From the NCBI GenBank assembly GCA_018524725.1, contig JAEUWP010000207.1:248001-312000 (forward strand): DNA of 64,000 nt, written 5' to 3'. The notes below the pieces were generated by a model that ran no database searches, was not told the origin of the DNA, and saw only the letters and a program-made list of their open reading frames with translations. Origin of the DNA: Podaxis mareebaensis (lineage: Eukaryota; Basidiomycota; Agaricomycetes; Agaricales; Agaricaceae). The translations under genes and the position numbers were made by a program. This document shows positions 46,601 to 58,136 of this stretch, in pieces (position 1 is the stretch's first letter; each line of letters begins with the position of its first letter).

Positions 46601-47806
46601 GTTATTCGGCTTGTTCAGTGGCCGCGAGGAACGAGAAGGTGTGCGTCTCAAATCGCCCTCTTCTCCCTCCTCCGGCCCATCCTTCACATGTTCTTGAGAA
46701 CTTCTCTCTTGCATGGACATGAATTTGAATCTGCGAGTGACCTCCACCAGAGTAGCGGTGGAACTTCGTCCGTGGAATCTGATGTAGCTACTCGGCTGTG
46801 CTTCATTGGCGTTCTCTGTAGAGATCAGAGTCAGTTTATGGCGCCCTCCCGGTCCAGTTACAATCATTTCTTCTTCTGATGCGTTGGAAGAATCTTCTGG
46901 GAGTGAGGTTGAAGGAGATGAGTCTGATGTTGCATGTCGCCGAACGTGAGAAGACCGATGTGAGACGTTCTGGGGAGCCTTAAAAATAAGATGGGTGGAG
47001 CGGTCAAGCGAGGACGTCGGAAGATCAAGCTCCCCGGCAAAGGTCACACCCGCTTTGGGAATGGTTGATATAGAGGGAGGGGGTGAAGGATTGTTGCTCG
47101 AGGGTTGAGAGATAGAGACATTAGACGGGCGGCTGAACTGGTGGGGTTTGCTATTTCTCCAGGAGCCCCGTATAACGGGGGGACCGAGTTCTTCGGAAAA
47201 ATCTGTGCCTGGGCAGAGCTAGGGGATGAACATCAGTCTTCAGACGATAATAACGAAACCAGCGCTAACAGTCAAGTAGAGGCCATAACCAACATGGAAG
47301 TAGTGAGAACAGCTTGGAAATATTAGACATACCTGCTTAACAATTCCTTCTAATCGTTCCATCCGATCCTCGAGAGCTGTCACATAACTGTTGGGCGTTG
47401 TTAGGGTTTCAGAAGGCACCAGACTCGATGACTACATACGCCTTCGGGGGACCACGAGGCTTGGACAGCTCGCTGGAAAGGTTTGGAGCTAAGTATACAT
47501 ATCCACAGAAACCGGAACGGAGAAGACGCACACATAGGTACAACGCCTGTGGCTATGGATGCAGTTGGTACAAACCTGATCCTGCCGCGAAGGACCATCG
47601 CACTTTATTTTACGACGTCTGCAATAGTCACATGCTCTTTCTTTCTTGCGTTTCTTGTTTGGGGGCTCATAAGACATGCTGTTGGCCGGGTCTGAGGCTA
47701 CATGATTATCGGTTGAGGAGGCCAGTCGGTGTTGAGGGGGAATAGGAGCAGAAGGAATAGCGATGGGAGTTGGGAGAGCGATGGGTGGATGAGAGCCACG
47801 CTGCAT
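43601..47806 (-). CDS. Zn2Cys6 transcription factor with fungal_trans domain, XlnR-like
   Basis: A binuclear zinc cluster, CDYCRRRKIKC then CTNCIHSHRRC (CX2CX6CX9CX2CX6C), follows a basic NKKRKKERA stretch. Splicing continues GPPKAYVTALEDRMERLEGI, a coiled-coil dimerisation segment as in xylanolytic regulators. The middle homology region includes LLDLFFCHTNTYLPLLHRPTF, WYESDEG, and CLPIGWLFISIGIKKAQDRG. Further helices (SRSCARILDVEMRTG-like region around 45220 and KIGDTGIYLHELLDDVKVC) follow. A Pro/Gln/Ser-rich tail (44900-43850) may be the activation region, and the last exon ends HQFVHETPFSR. The intron at about 44882-44936 resolves an apparent stop: ETV joins LNKLKDALPSDKD. The ATG at 47806 is the first in-frame one. 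Regulated genes are unknown; the XlnR similarity is from general layout. Confidence 0.85.
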
Positions 47807-48028
47807 GAATGTATCATGCGTGAGATGGTGGTGGTAAAAGATGGACGGCGCTGGAAGCCAGCAGAGTGCCCGCCGTCCAAGGGCTGAGATTAAGCCGTTC
47901 CCGTCTCGCAAAGGCTGACCATTTCATTACGCAATGCCACGTGCGCATTACGTAAACTTACCGTGATCCGCTCCGTCTCACCGTTTCAATGGGCAGTTCC
48001 GGCCATTTCTCTGTTACATGCTCCGATC

Positions 48029-48376
48029 ATGACCTTCGTTCTTCGTGCCCTCATACGGCGTCCTACCGCATTGCGCATCCGATGCCACTGCCGTGCCATG
48101 GCCAATTATAATCGCCCAGCACCTCCTCCGCTTCCTCGAGAGCAACAACGCGAGTTTGAGGAGCTCCTTCGCAAGGCCCAAACACCACTGGCCCAACCCT
48201 CTCCTTCCACCGAGGCACAGTTACATCCCGATGCCCGCGAACCAGTAAAGCCAGAATTTGAAGGAGACGTTAATCCAAACACAGGGGAGCGTGGAGGGCC
48301 TAAACGCGAGCCCGTTGGACGATGGGGAGAAGATGGCGGCGACTGGAGTTTCAAAGGCCGTGTCTCTGATTTCTGA
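48029..48376 (+). CDS. SDH8: Succinate dehydrogenase assembly factor 4 (SDHAF4/Sdh8)
   Basis: A mitochondrial matrix chaperone that binds flavinated Sdh1 before complex II assembly. The protein starts MTFVLRALIRRPTALRIRCH, an Arg-rich, acid-free targeting presequence. It ends with the DUF1674 signature DVNPNTGERGGPKREPVGRW and GEDGGDWSFKGRVSDF. There is no intron. ATG 48029 is chosen because the longer in-frame extension begins with GTG. It is head-to-head with the zinc-cluster regulator (about 220 bp). The last 14 codons are repeated in the DNA just after the stop (see repeat entry). Confidence 0.93.
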   Translation: MTFVLRALIRRPTALRIRCHCRAMANYNRPAPPPLPREQQREFEELLRKAQTPLAQPSPSTEAQLHPDAREPVKPEFEGDVNPNTGERGGPKREPVGRWGEDGGDWSFKGRVSDF

Positions 48377-48429
48377 TTTCAGAAATTGGCGGCGACTGGA
48401 GTTTTAAAGGCCGCGTCTCTGACTTCTGA
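48335..48429 (+). repeat. Tandem copy of the last 14 codons of SDHAF4
   Basis: Unit 1 (48335-48376) and unit 2 (48388-48429) are 42 nt each, offset by 53. Both encode GGDWSFKGRVSDF plus TGA. The only differences are three third-codon changes (TTC/TTT, CGT/CGC, GAT/GAC), all synonymous. A pyrimidine-rich TTTCTGATTTCAG lies immediately before the second copy. Confidence 0.9.
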
Positions 48430-51400
48430 ATCCATCCGTCATGATATATGTACCTCCGGAAACCCGCTTTAAAAGATAAAACCTCCTGCCCTGACGGGTG
48501 TCAATTGCCCGGTATTGTTCAATTTTCCACCCGTATGCCATGTGTCTTAATGGTCGTTCTATGATTAACGTCAGGTCTGCCAGGTCTTTCGTATTCAGAC
48601 TCCTTGGTATTGTCATTAATATTCAACAATTTATGTGAACTTCTGTGAAACCTTCCCGATCTAAATTGCTCCTTCGCCCCTAGTCTATGACATCGACATA
48701 CACCGGCGTCTCGCCTTTAGAAAGGTCTGACACGAGGGCTCTTAAACTCTTTCTCTCGCCACTCATCTGTCCAAACATCCAACACCTTTTTCAGTCTAAA
48801 CTTAGGGCATCCTTGAATCCAACGGACCCGCCCTGGCCTGCCCATGGACCTTCCTTACACAAATATGGTCCATTGCTATCGGTTTCTCAAAGGCAACACT
48901 GGTCCACATGGTGGTTCGGTCCACCCTCATGTGCATACGCACCCCAAACATCTTGGAGTGAATCGCTACCCCGGGGTACCCCACAGTCATCATAGCCGAT
49001 ATCTTCTCGATCGGACACTCGTACCTTTTCCTCATGTCTTATGCGAGGGGAGTTAGAACCATCCGCTTTGCGCCTATCGTCCTAGAAAGTCCGCCGCATC
49101 TGCCGAAGACCCATCCGAACTATGTGCGCCTGGCATATCTCTGTGGATTTTCCTCTAAACGCAGTAAGATCCCCTGCACGTTGTGATCGTTCACATGTTA
49201 CCCGGATTCCACCACGCTCATTGACAGTTTAGTACGCGCAGCAAAATACAAGGCTGTGTTGATTCATGACCATTCAGGGGTACTGGTCCGGCCACAAGTT
49301 TCTTTCTCATGCCCCTCGGTGACTTTTCATAACGACCGAGGGAAAAGTCAGCGGATTCTGAATGCCATCACCATTCAGAGGAACTCTTTCTCTCCGAAAC
49401 GGTGTTACAATTGCATCCTTGTTGGAGCCGCTTTCGTGTTCCTTTGGCCCTTTGTGCCTCAAATTGGCAGACACTGTGTGAACCTTGTGAGGCTTCGATT
49501 CTACACATGATAGAGAAATTTCGAACACCGGACCATTGCGGTTGGATACCACCTGCCGTCCACTCCTCTAGACAAGTTTGACCTTTTGGGGGTAGTGTAC
49601 CGAAACACGGGGATATCGGTCCTTACCGGTCACTTCACCCCACCAAAAAGTAGGAAGAAAAAGAATTGCGGTCGCGCTGGACGCAATCCTAGCCAACCGG
49701 TCGGCGTTCTTCTAGGTGCAGCTTAATCAAGTGACAAAGACGAGCCTTTTTTAAACGTTAAGGTGCCAGTGGCCCCAGAAAATTGACCCTCGGCTTCTTG
49801 GGCGTCCACTGCGCTTAGAACATTTTGTGCACGAGTGACTTCCCATGTCATTTCCCAGTCAACCAAATCAAAACCATTCCTTGCGTCTGATGTTCTCATA
49901 ATGCCTCGTGCCATGCTATGCCCAAGGGACAACATAGTCGTTTTATCGCCTAAACCTCGACGGTAATTATCCCGTTTCACCTTCAGTTTCTACTGGGCAG
50001 ACGTATGCAATAGATCAAACGCAAAAACCACATTCATCGTGATCCCGGCCCGCCAGGCCCTTGGCCATCGAGGGGAATTACACCTCATGCCTCACCTCTT
50101 GATTGATTCGAAAACGTCAACTCAAGCTTTCGCGGCGTTACCTTATCAATAGATCTCCACTGGATTAGCTATCTTACTGACGTTCATGACGGCTTCCTAG
50201 GTGCAGGATCAATCAAATGCCTCCAAGGTCCTACCCTCCTCGCGCAACACTTGGCACCTACTCTCACTTGCTCCATATTTAGCTTTGTCTTGGCGTGGCC
50301 GAGACCTTCCAAGCCACTGATCGTCGGTCTTTAGCTGGTATACAGTACAGTCCAAAGAAGTTCGCAATTGATTGACACATCCAGAAAACACCAGTCACTG
50401 CGGAAGGGACGTCTTCCTCCAGTTTGTGCATGAGGGACCCCATCGGTTATCCCCATTGCAAGTTAGACTCGGAGGTAGACACCTAGTCGTCCAAGAGAGA
50501 TTTGCTTATCCTCACAAGCCACAACACCACTTGTCCACGAAACTATCAGGATTGAGCTACGGTCATTCTCAGCTAGGCTTTCCGAACGGGGCATGGATTT
50601 TCTTAGACTCGAGTTACAATGGGGGTGAGGTCCTTCCATGCTGCGCCAAGAAAGCCAAAGAAGCGTCATATGCAGCAATTCTCATAGGTCAGTACTCGGA
50701 TTTTTACGGCATCCATGAAGATATGAAGAAGCCAAAACATGACGACGTTCTCGGACTACCGGTAAATTGGCTTGGCGGGGGCTTAGTAATTTCTGTGTAC
50801 GTCCTCTCATCGAAGGCCATCTATCAGCCTTTTGCGCAATCGCGCTTCGGGGATCTCGAATCGATTAATAGGTCGATAAACGTATGATCAACGCCAAGAC
50901 CTTCTTCGCTCCGCAAAACGAACCGGTTCAAGAACGAAGAAGTGGACCAATTGATTGGATGCCTCGTTTGCCATCCCTATTTTGTTTTGGCTTGGCAAAC
51001 CCTGCCCTGGTGTGTTTCCCACATATTAGGCGCCCCTATCCAATAAAGGGACAGCATGGCTTTAACACAAATTACGGTATCCGCATTCGGTAAATTCCTT
51101 TCCAAGTTGGCGTACGCGTCCCAGTGAACCTCTGCATGCTATATACCGTAGGAGCGGGTTGCTCACACGTACACACCTTTAGGAAAGCTACAGTCCGAGA
51201 TGTATTAGCTTCCATCGATTCTTGCCTGTACCTATGACGCATTGGTATTCATCAAGAGGCAGGGGTCAGAAATATAGCGCCCGCCGCTCCATACATCTTC
51301 GACTCCCACCCAAAATGTGTCGAGCTACACGCCGCGGACAATATGAAAGCAGCAGGTGCCAGGAGTCGAGCTCCGACGAAACCATAGTGGGTAGCAGTCT

Positions 51401-52977
51401 TCTTCCTTGAAATAGTGAAGAGGGACGAAACGTCTCGGTAAGCACGGATTCGTACACAACATAGTGAGATAAGGAGGACATATCTTGCTTTTTTTTCTGC
51501 ACCTCCCTTCCCTGAGCTTATAATAGAAACAAGAATTGACAATGAATAGAGAATTCCAAATTCACGACAATGTTAGCGATTCTAAGGCCGTTGACTGTTC
51601 CTCGCGTTCTGGATCGAGGGTAGCGGCGTTTGCCAGGTATGTAGAGAAAAGATTGCAGAACACCCGAGACGCCAATGACCGAGGACTACTCTGACCTGTC
51701 GCTCTCAAACCTCTCCTATCCTGCAGGCTATGCGGAATCGAGACCCTTGCCCTTCAGACGCCTCCCTTATCCATAACGATAAGTTTCAGGAACTTCTGTG
51801 TTTCGCCAAGCGTGCGTGATCCCCGTTTTTGTATTCTCACTAGAGCGATGCTATGCACCACAGTCAGGAGGACCGAGTTAAAGTGACAGGTACAGAACAA
51901 CATATCAGTGCTTTACGCCTCGTCCATAGTGGAGCATCGGGAAGCTTATGCATCCTGGGGAAATACTCCACCAGTGTCTGACGTATAGGAATGGCCAGGT
52001 AATGGTCCTTGGCAAGAAGAATTACTCACTAAAGTCTCTTGGAGGGGTCGCCATCCTTGCGTCATTGGTTTATCAAGACCAGACTTTGTTGGAACGGCGA
52101 CGACGTCCAGCCGTTGTCAGTGCTTCATCGACAATCTTCGCTATCTGAAAGTCGGTTTACGCATCTCCACTGACGCAGGACAAACGCCGTAGTACGACCA
52201 GCGAATCCATGCGATTCTATTACCGTTACGCGAAGCGAATTTGTCAATACCGCCGCCACCACAGGGACTTGGACAGAGTTTTTGGGCGGCCGGGCAGAGC
52301 GTTGAATCTTGATGAGCATGATCTCAGAACGTGGTCCATAGTAGCTACGTACGGTGACTAAGAATTTGATCAAGATACCTTGGGACACAGACCCCGGTCA
52401 TCAATGTGTCGTCAGGGCATGGGCTATTCCTGAACGCAATGATGTCTTCGGAGGCACCAATCTTGACAAGAGATGAGCAAAGACCTGAGTTTAGGCTGAA
52501 ACACTCGAATATAGGAACATTGGACGAACGTGTCAATCCTTGTACATTACTGTGGCTTCGCTTAGCAGGTTTCTCTTTCTGGGAGCGTCATTCAGCTTCA
52601 ATCTTTTTAAAGGTTGACAAGGATCAGTTATGCGGTCAAGAAAGAAACCAGCTGGCCAGGGGTCCTCATGTTATCGACCCAAACCGAGGGTGTCATAGCC
52701 TGTTTCGGTCTTATTAACTCATGCATTACCTTTCGGAAATGTAGTCATCATTATAAGGGATCAAAAAGGGCGAGTTACATAGCAATCTACTCACTGAAAA
52801 GACTAGGAATGATGCGGAGTGTACAAAAGTACCTGAACGTGGTTTTACAACGCCTACAGCAGAATACAAACCGTCGACGATATCCGAGGTAGATAGTTGT
52901 CACTCCAAGAAAGTAATTAGGTTTGAGTATGGGACGCAGGAATTGGTTTTGGGGAGGGAAGTGATCGTCAAGTGACT
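48430..52977. other. 4.5-kb region without a supportable gene
   Basis: Many short frames exist on both strands, the longest being 50372-50887 (+), but none has a domain or splice series I recognise. A short imperfect motif occurs twice: TTCTAGGTGCAG...TTAATCAAG near 49710 and TTCCTAGGTGCAG...CAATCAAAT near 50192. No terminal inverted repeats, reverse transcriptase or transposase motif was seen. Degenerate transposon or pseudogene sequence is possible but unproven. Confidence 0.5.
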
Positions 52978-53731
52978 TCACCGCCTGATCCCACGAGGAG
53001 CTGGGACAGCGCCACGTCCACGACGGGCTAAAAGGCTCTTAATTAGTAGCGTATCACGATCCCAATGATGAAAGGCTTACCGTTTGCTGAAAGGCCGCGG
53101 AAAAGTATGTTGTCAGTCACAGCACATTACAGGTTGCGGAAGAAGTCCAGAAATAGCAAGGAAGTAATCAAGAACAGGGGTATGGGACGTGAAAGGAGCT
53201 GGTTTGAGAGATGGTGACGCCAGCAGGGGGCTAAAATTAATCGGACAATTAAGGATCTGAAACGTACCTCGCATAATCGTAGCACGTCCACGCGCTGTAC
53301 CGATACCTCTTCCCTTCATTGCATTGGGCCCTACGCGTTTGAACCTATCCGCCATAGTGCTCATAAGTTGTAGCATATTCAGGAAGCCAAGCTCAATTCT
53401 AAAAACTCACATTGGAGCATTCTGTAGCATATCAGGGACGATGAAGAATCGAATCATGCTTCCGCGAATGTAGACTTGATCGAGTTGAGATACACGTCCA
53501 TCGCGACCTGTGACTGTGATGTCTTTCAAGGAGATGTTCAGATTGTCTTCCGCTGCGAGAGGAAAGCGAAAATGTTTGTCAACCTGATATGCAAACTAAG
53601 ATCGTCAATCTCCACATACCTTCCGCGAGTTTTCCTCGATATAGCTGGCCAGTCTTCAGCTCGACTGTAATAACATGTCCTAAAGATTCGTGAAGAAGTT
53701 TGACAGGAACCCCAAGTCCGGCAGTGGCCAT
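52978..53731 (-). CDS. SMD3: Spliceosomal Sm protein D3
   Basis: A core Sm-ring protein of U1, U2, U4 and U5 snRNPs. It starts [20 protein letters not shown] at 53731. Sm1 motif: [18 protein letters not shown], splicing to [14 protein letters not shown]. Sm2 motif: [17 protein letters not shown]. Then come [29 protein letters not shown] and an RG-rich tail ending [17 protein letters not shown] 6-nt exon (53081-53086) between introns of 181 and 53 nt is needed to keep the tail in frame (ANARRGRG). The last intron has a perfect CTACTAAT branch site. The stop is at 52978-52980. Confidence 0.94.
53081..53086 (-). other. SMD3: 6-nt micro-exon of SmD3
   Basis: The coding-strand sequence CAAACG lies between the acceptor CTTTCAG and the donor GTAAGC. 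Combined with split codons on either side it yields A-N-A, joining ATIMR to RRGRG in frame. Confidence 0.7.
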
Positions 53732-54023
53732 CGTAGTTTTGGTCTACTTTCGCGTTTGGAACGATGCTGTGATTGGCGCAGGGGATTGTGGGAAATTCTG
53801 ACTAGGAGTAAACAGAACACAACAGCATCTCAAAGAATCCACAAGGCAACTTGTTAAAACTTAGTGGTCAGTCGACCGATATAGGACTACAGCGATGGGT
53901 TACAGATCCGGAAAGTGCATATGACACTTCCGCACGGGCCATGATATACTACGGAGTCCGTCAGAGAAGAATGGTATATGAAGCATTGCACAGCGATGAA
54001 TATTGTTGGTCGGCAGGAGTTCA

Positions 54024-57000
54024 TCAGGATTTTTCTTCAAGGTCACTCAGGAAAGCGAGCCATGTCTTCTTGTCAATGACACCTTCGTCTGGGAGGGGGT
54101 TTAAAGTTATTTTATCAGTGGCGCTTTCCCACAAGATCTTTATGAGCAACCTACATAAGCCTTCGATGTCGGTGATAACAACGTAACGGGCCCCGAGTTT
54201 CACGAAAAACTGGTGGAGTAACTCCATTGGCGAGTTAGACGAAATTGTCAACGGTGCCTGGTAATCATGTATGATAAGGTGAGAAAATTATGGCCATGGG
54301 AGATAGAGAGACAGACCTGGTCCATGTAGATGCTGAAGTCGAACGGGTCAGTGGAAGAGCTTGAACGGGTATGGCCGTCCAAGAGGGATGAGATGGAAGA
54401 AGAAGCCAAGTTATGAGTACACGCAGTATGGAACCGGACTTGTTTATCCGCGTCAGAGTCCGCGACAATACCTGATAAGTACAGGATTCCGTCAAACTAC
54501 CTTTGGTGCTGGATGGGATAAGACCTACTCAGGGCATGCTCAAGCTCGCTGGCGCCAATATATCCAACCATGCGCATTCCATCATCGTTGACGTCCTTCC
54601 TCAGTATAGGGAATCCACCATCATCATTTCCTGACAAGTTTAGGGTAAGAAGTTTATCTCGCAGGCTCATAACGGTGTTCTTCTCGTCGAGCCTAATGAC
54701 ATCCACATCCCGAGATGTCTGTCCATATGATGTTAGATCGCGTAGCACAAATGCCAAGAAACCAGAAGCTCACCACGTCGTTGATTTGTAGGTTGCCCCA
54801 TAGGTATTCATGCTTCGAGTCCAAGTATGGAAGTTGATTCAGTTCAATGACGAGGTCATAGATTCCCTTGGGCTCGAGGGCGTCCGCTACAGTTTTTGCG
54901 ACAAGGACGGCGAGCATGACAGGGACGGCATATGTCAGAGTGTCGGTTAATTCAAACATAATCACCGCCAAGGATACGGTAGTCCGCTGGCCGGAGTCAA
55001 TTAAACACCGACAAGGAAAGGTAATGGGGGACATACTGTAACACCGGACAAGGCTGCTGCTGCTCCTACCATAGCATATAGACCGGGAATGATGCCTGTT
55101 GACAACTGAGTCCGAAGATCAGATAGAGACGATTGTTACTCACAGTCTCCTTCTTCTCCGCATGATCGGAACAACCCACCAACTTCGTGTTTCTGATGTT
55201 GCATCCACTGGATCCAAACGCCAAGGATGCGCCCTGCACATGCACCTACTCCCAAGGTCGGGATGAAAATCCCAGCAGGAAGTTTGATACCGAAAGTCAC
55301 AACGGTCAACAAGCCCTTGACAAACATGGTGACGAAGATAGCTCGAGATACATGCCAGGTTTGTTCGAAGGAACTTCGGTCAGCTATGCATAGACCAGAA
55401 TGGTCATTGCTGTTTGTATGACACTCAGAGAACAGTTTATAGACCAGCTCGGTTCCACCCATGCGAGTATATGGTGTGAGAAAAGAGAGGATACTCGTAG
55501 AAAAGGTAATCTTGTGGAGGAACACGATTCAGTTCACATGCAGTGTGGAGATAGAGTTGAAGGCGCACCAATAAGACCTCGGCGATCGGGTGTCGAATGA
55601 GCCACGTCTTGTTGCGCACGTTCTTGCTCCAACGATAATTGAGCTTGGAGAAGTATGCGCCATACACACCCTACGAACAATCGGTGTCTGGGCACTGATG
55701 GCAGAGGATGGCAGCCTTACCCCAAATAATCCGAGACACACGAAGGGCAGCAATTCAAAAACGTGCCAATCCTGGGGCACATCTCCATTAGATCTCATCC
55801 CGAATCATTCTGATTGTGCGTACTTTATCGTATGTCACCTGAAACAGCACCAGCTTGCCAGTGCCGAAGGGGTCCAGCATCTTGAGAGTGATGGCAGCGA
55901 TCATCGCACAAAAAAAGCTGTTTGCCAAGGATGAAGGTAAGAAGCGATAATATACGAATACCATCATACCTCCGCCACATAACCTACATCATACGCGAGC
56001 TCCTCAACTTTGCGTTATTCCAGAAAATGAATGCCTTACCTTTGGGGGAAAGAAGTACGACACCTCTTCAAGGCTGAACAAAGTACCGCCGATCGGTGCT
56101 CCGAATGCAACAGCGACTCCTGCAGCACATGCAGCGCTTAAAATTTCACGTCGCTTTGCTAGAAGAATGTCAGCGATCAGATCATTAGATAGAAACATCA
56201 CCCACCCTCATTGTTCTCGTATTTACTGCTGAGGCGACTGACGATGTTGCCAACGCAACTGGCGATGTGAACAAAGGGACCTTCCTTACCCAAAGAAAGG
56301 CCAGAGGCAACGGATAGGGCCAGTCCAACAGCCTTTGTGAACAAGGTTCTACCACCCAGGTATCCGTGGATAACAAAACCTTGTGAAAGGGGTCAGTGCT
56401 CGGGCACAAGAAACTGAACAGTGAATTACCTGACAGAATTGTTTTGATTTCTGGGATACCGCTACCGGCGGCCTAATTCTTATAGTGAACAACATAAACC
56501 ACGTTTTGGTATGGAGATCCTTACGTAGTACATGACCTTCCGTTTCGGAGCGAGACTTGGGTCAACCGGGGAACGGGGATCGGCAAACGTTGGCTTGAGG
56601 ACTCCAGACTCCTTGCGAGTCGTGAAGGTAGTCGAGTTGGTGAGATAAAGCGTGAGTACGCTTGATACAGTGGCCAAAATCAGCTATGAGGGATTAACCT
56701 AGGATTCACTTATACCAACCACAAATACTTACAGCAATTGAGGTATAGGAGGTGTATTCTACCACCTCTGCAGTTCTCCCTTGCGAGGAAAACACTTCCG
56801 ACCAAGTTCGCCAGGCCGGACACGTCCCTTTAGGACCCTCAAGCCATCCCATTTGTATGTCACCAGTATCATCGAGCCCAAAACAACAGAACCTCTTCGC
56901 TTTCCACCAGGCATCAACACAGTAGCCCTCCTTCAGATCAAATAACCATTGCTCGCTGCGAACTACCAAAAAAGCTGCCAGAGCCGTGAAAAAACCAACC

Positions 57001-57620
57001 AGGGTCACGATCAGCCACCCTAGACCCCTGTCAAGAAGCAGACGGATCCTAGCGCGGAGGGAACGCCGCCTTCTCAATCTTGCAAAGCGAACGGAGTCTT
57101 TGATCGCGTCATGAAGCCAATCAATGGATGTGAACGACGAGTACCAAACGCGAATGCCATTGATCCTCGCATCTGCGTCCTTGTCGACGTCGTCTTTCAA
57201 GGGTGCATCGTATGCTGAAATTGGGCGTTGCGACCTCAGCAGCGAGTACGTGGGGGTGCCGGGTGACGCAAGGGGACTAGTCTGGTGGGAAGTAGGGCGC
57301 AGAATCTGAAGCCCTGGAAGGTGTGATAAGCCGCGCCGCGAGGCGAAGCTGAGAGAAGCCCTCTTGAACAACCTTCGCGCCGGCATCGTGCCATAAGAAG
57401 CCTTGGGATCCTGTTGTTGTAAGGCTGTCGTCTCGCCCGCTACGGTTGGAGGCAAAGAAAGCTCGGAAACATCTTCGATATTGTGTTGGTTGTCTGCGCT
57501 CTGGGTGGGCATGGTCTGCACTGTGGAGCTACTTCCAATGTGGAGTAGCCGCTCACGACGCCACGTCGTTGGCGACGGCGGGACGAAATGTCCTGAAGTC
57601 GGCAGTTCTGACGATGACAT
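54024..57620 (-). CDS. CLC-family chloride channel/antiporter with CBS domains
   Basis: An intracellular CLC protein similar to Gef1 and CLC-3/5. A disordered N-terminal region of about 170 residues comes first ([17 protein letters not shown]). Helix A follows ([19 protein letters not shown]). The selectivity motifs are [23 protein letters not shown] with the gating glutamate, and [17 protein letters not shown]. The motif [17 protein letters not shown] carries the acidic pair found in 2Cl-/H+ exchangers, where channels have a different residue. The cytosolic C-terminus has two CBS-type segments (about 54820-54500 and 54250-54024). The last junction, EGLY joined to [16 protein letters not shown], requires an intron. 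An in-frame ATG upstream at 57767 would add about 49 residues. Likely role: acidification and ion balance of Golgi, endosome or vacuole. Confidence 0.9.
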
Positions 57621-58136
57621 CCTCGTCAAGGAGAGAGTGTACGTCTTGAGCCGGACAACCGGAAACAAGCGCTTGAGAAAGGTGAGTGTGGAATAGCTTT
57701 GGGTGCCGAGGTCGACTAATTTGATTTTACCGCTCTGTTGGTCGCAATTTCGGGCGAATGCGATCATCACAACAACTATTCAAATATCCAAGCTCTCAGA
57801 AATGGGACATATCAACCAGATATCTACGGCCTCAAAATCCCATTAACATCTCATAGACAGCCCAACGCCCTGGTCCCTTACAGCATCTGAACCCGAACAT
57901 CGGAAGAAAGTTGTGGGACAGCCTTAAGAACACACCCTCATGAAGTGCTAACTGTTTTTGTGAAAGCTAAAATCGGGTGTGATCAACGTAATGGACAAAT
58001 CTTGGTTTGGAACCTCATGTTGGCCGCAAGGCATATAAAGTACAGGAAACCATCAGAAAAATAGCACCAACGAAATACTATATCTCTATCACAGATGGTG
58101 GGCCGCAAAAAACCCTTTAGGCTGCATGGGAACTAT

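Noticed and set aside
49700..50220. Repeat-like TAGGTGCAG motifs as transposon ends
   Set aside because: The match is short and imperfect, with no inverted repeats or target-site duplications visible.
50372..50887. 171-residue frame in the gene-free block
   Set aside because: No domain, biased composition or splice partners; it cannot be separated from chance.
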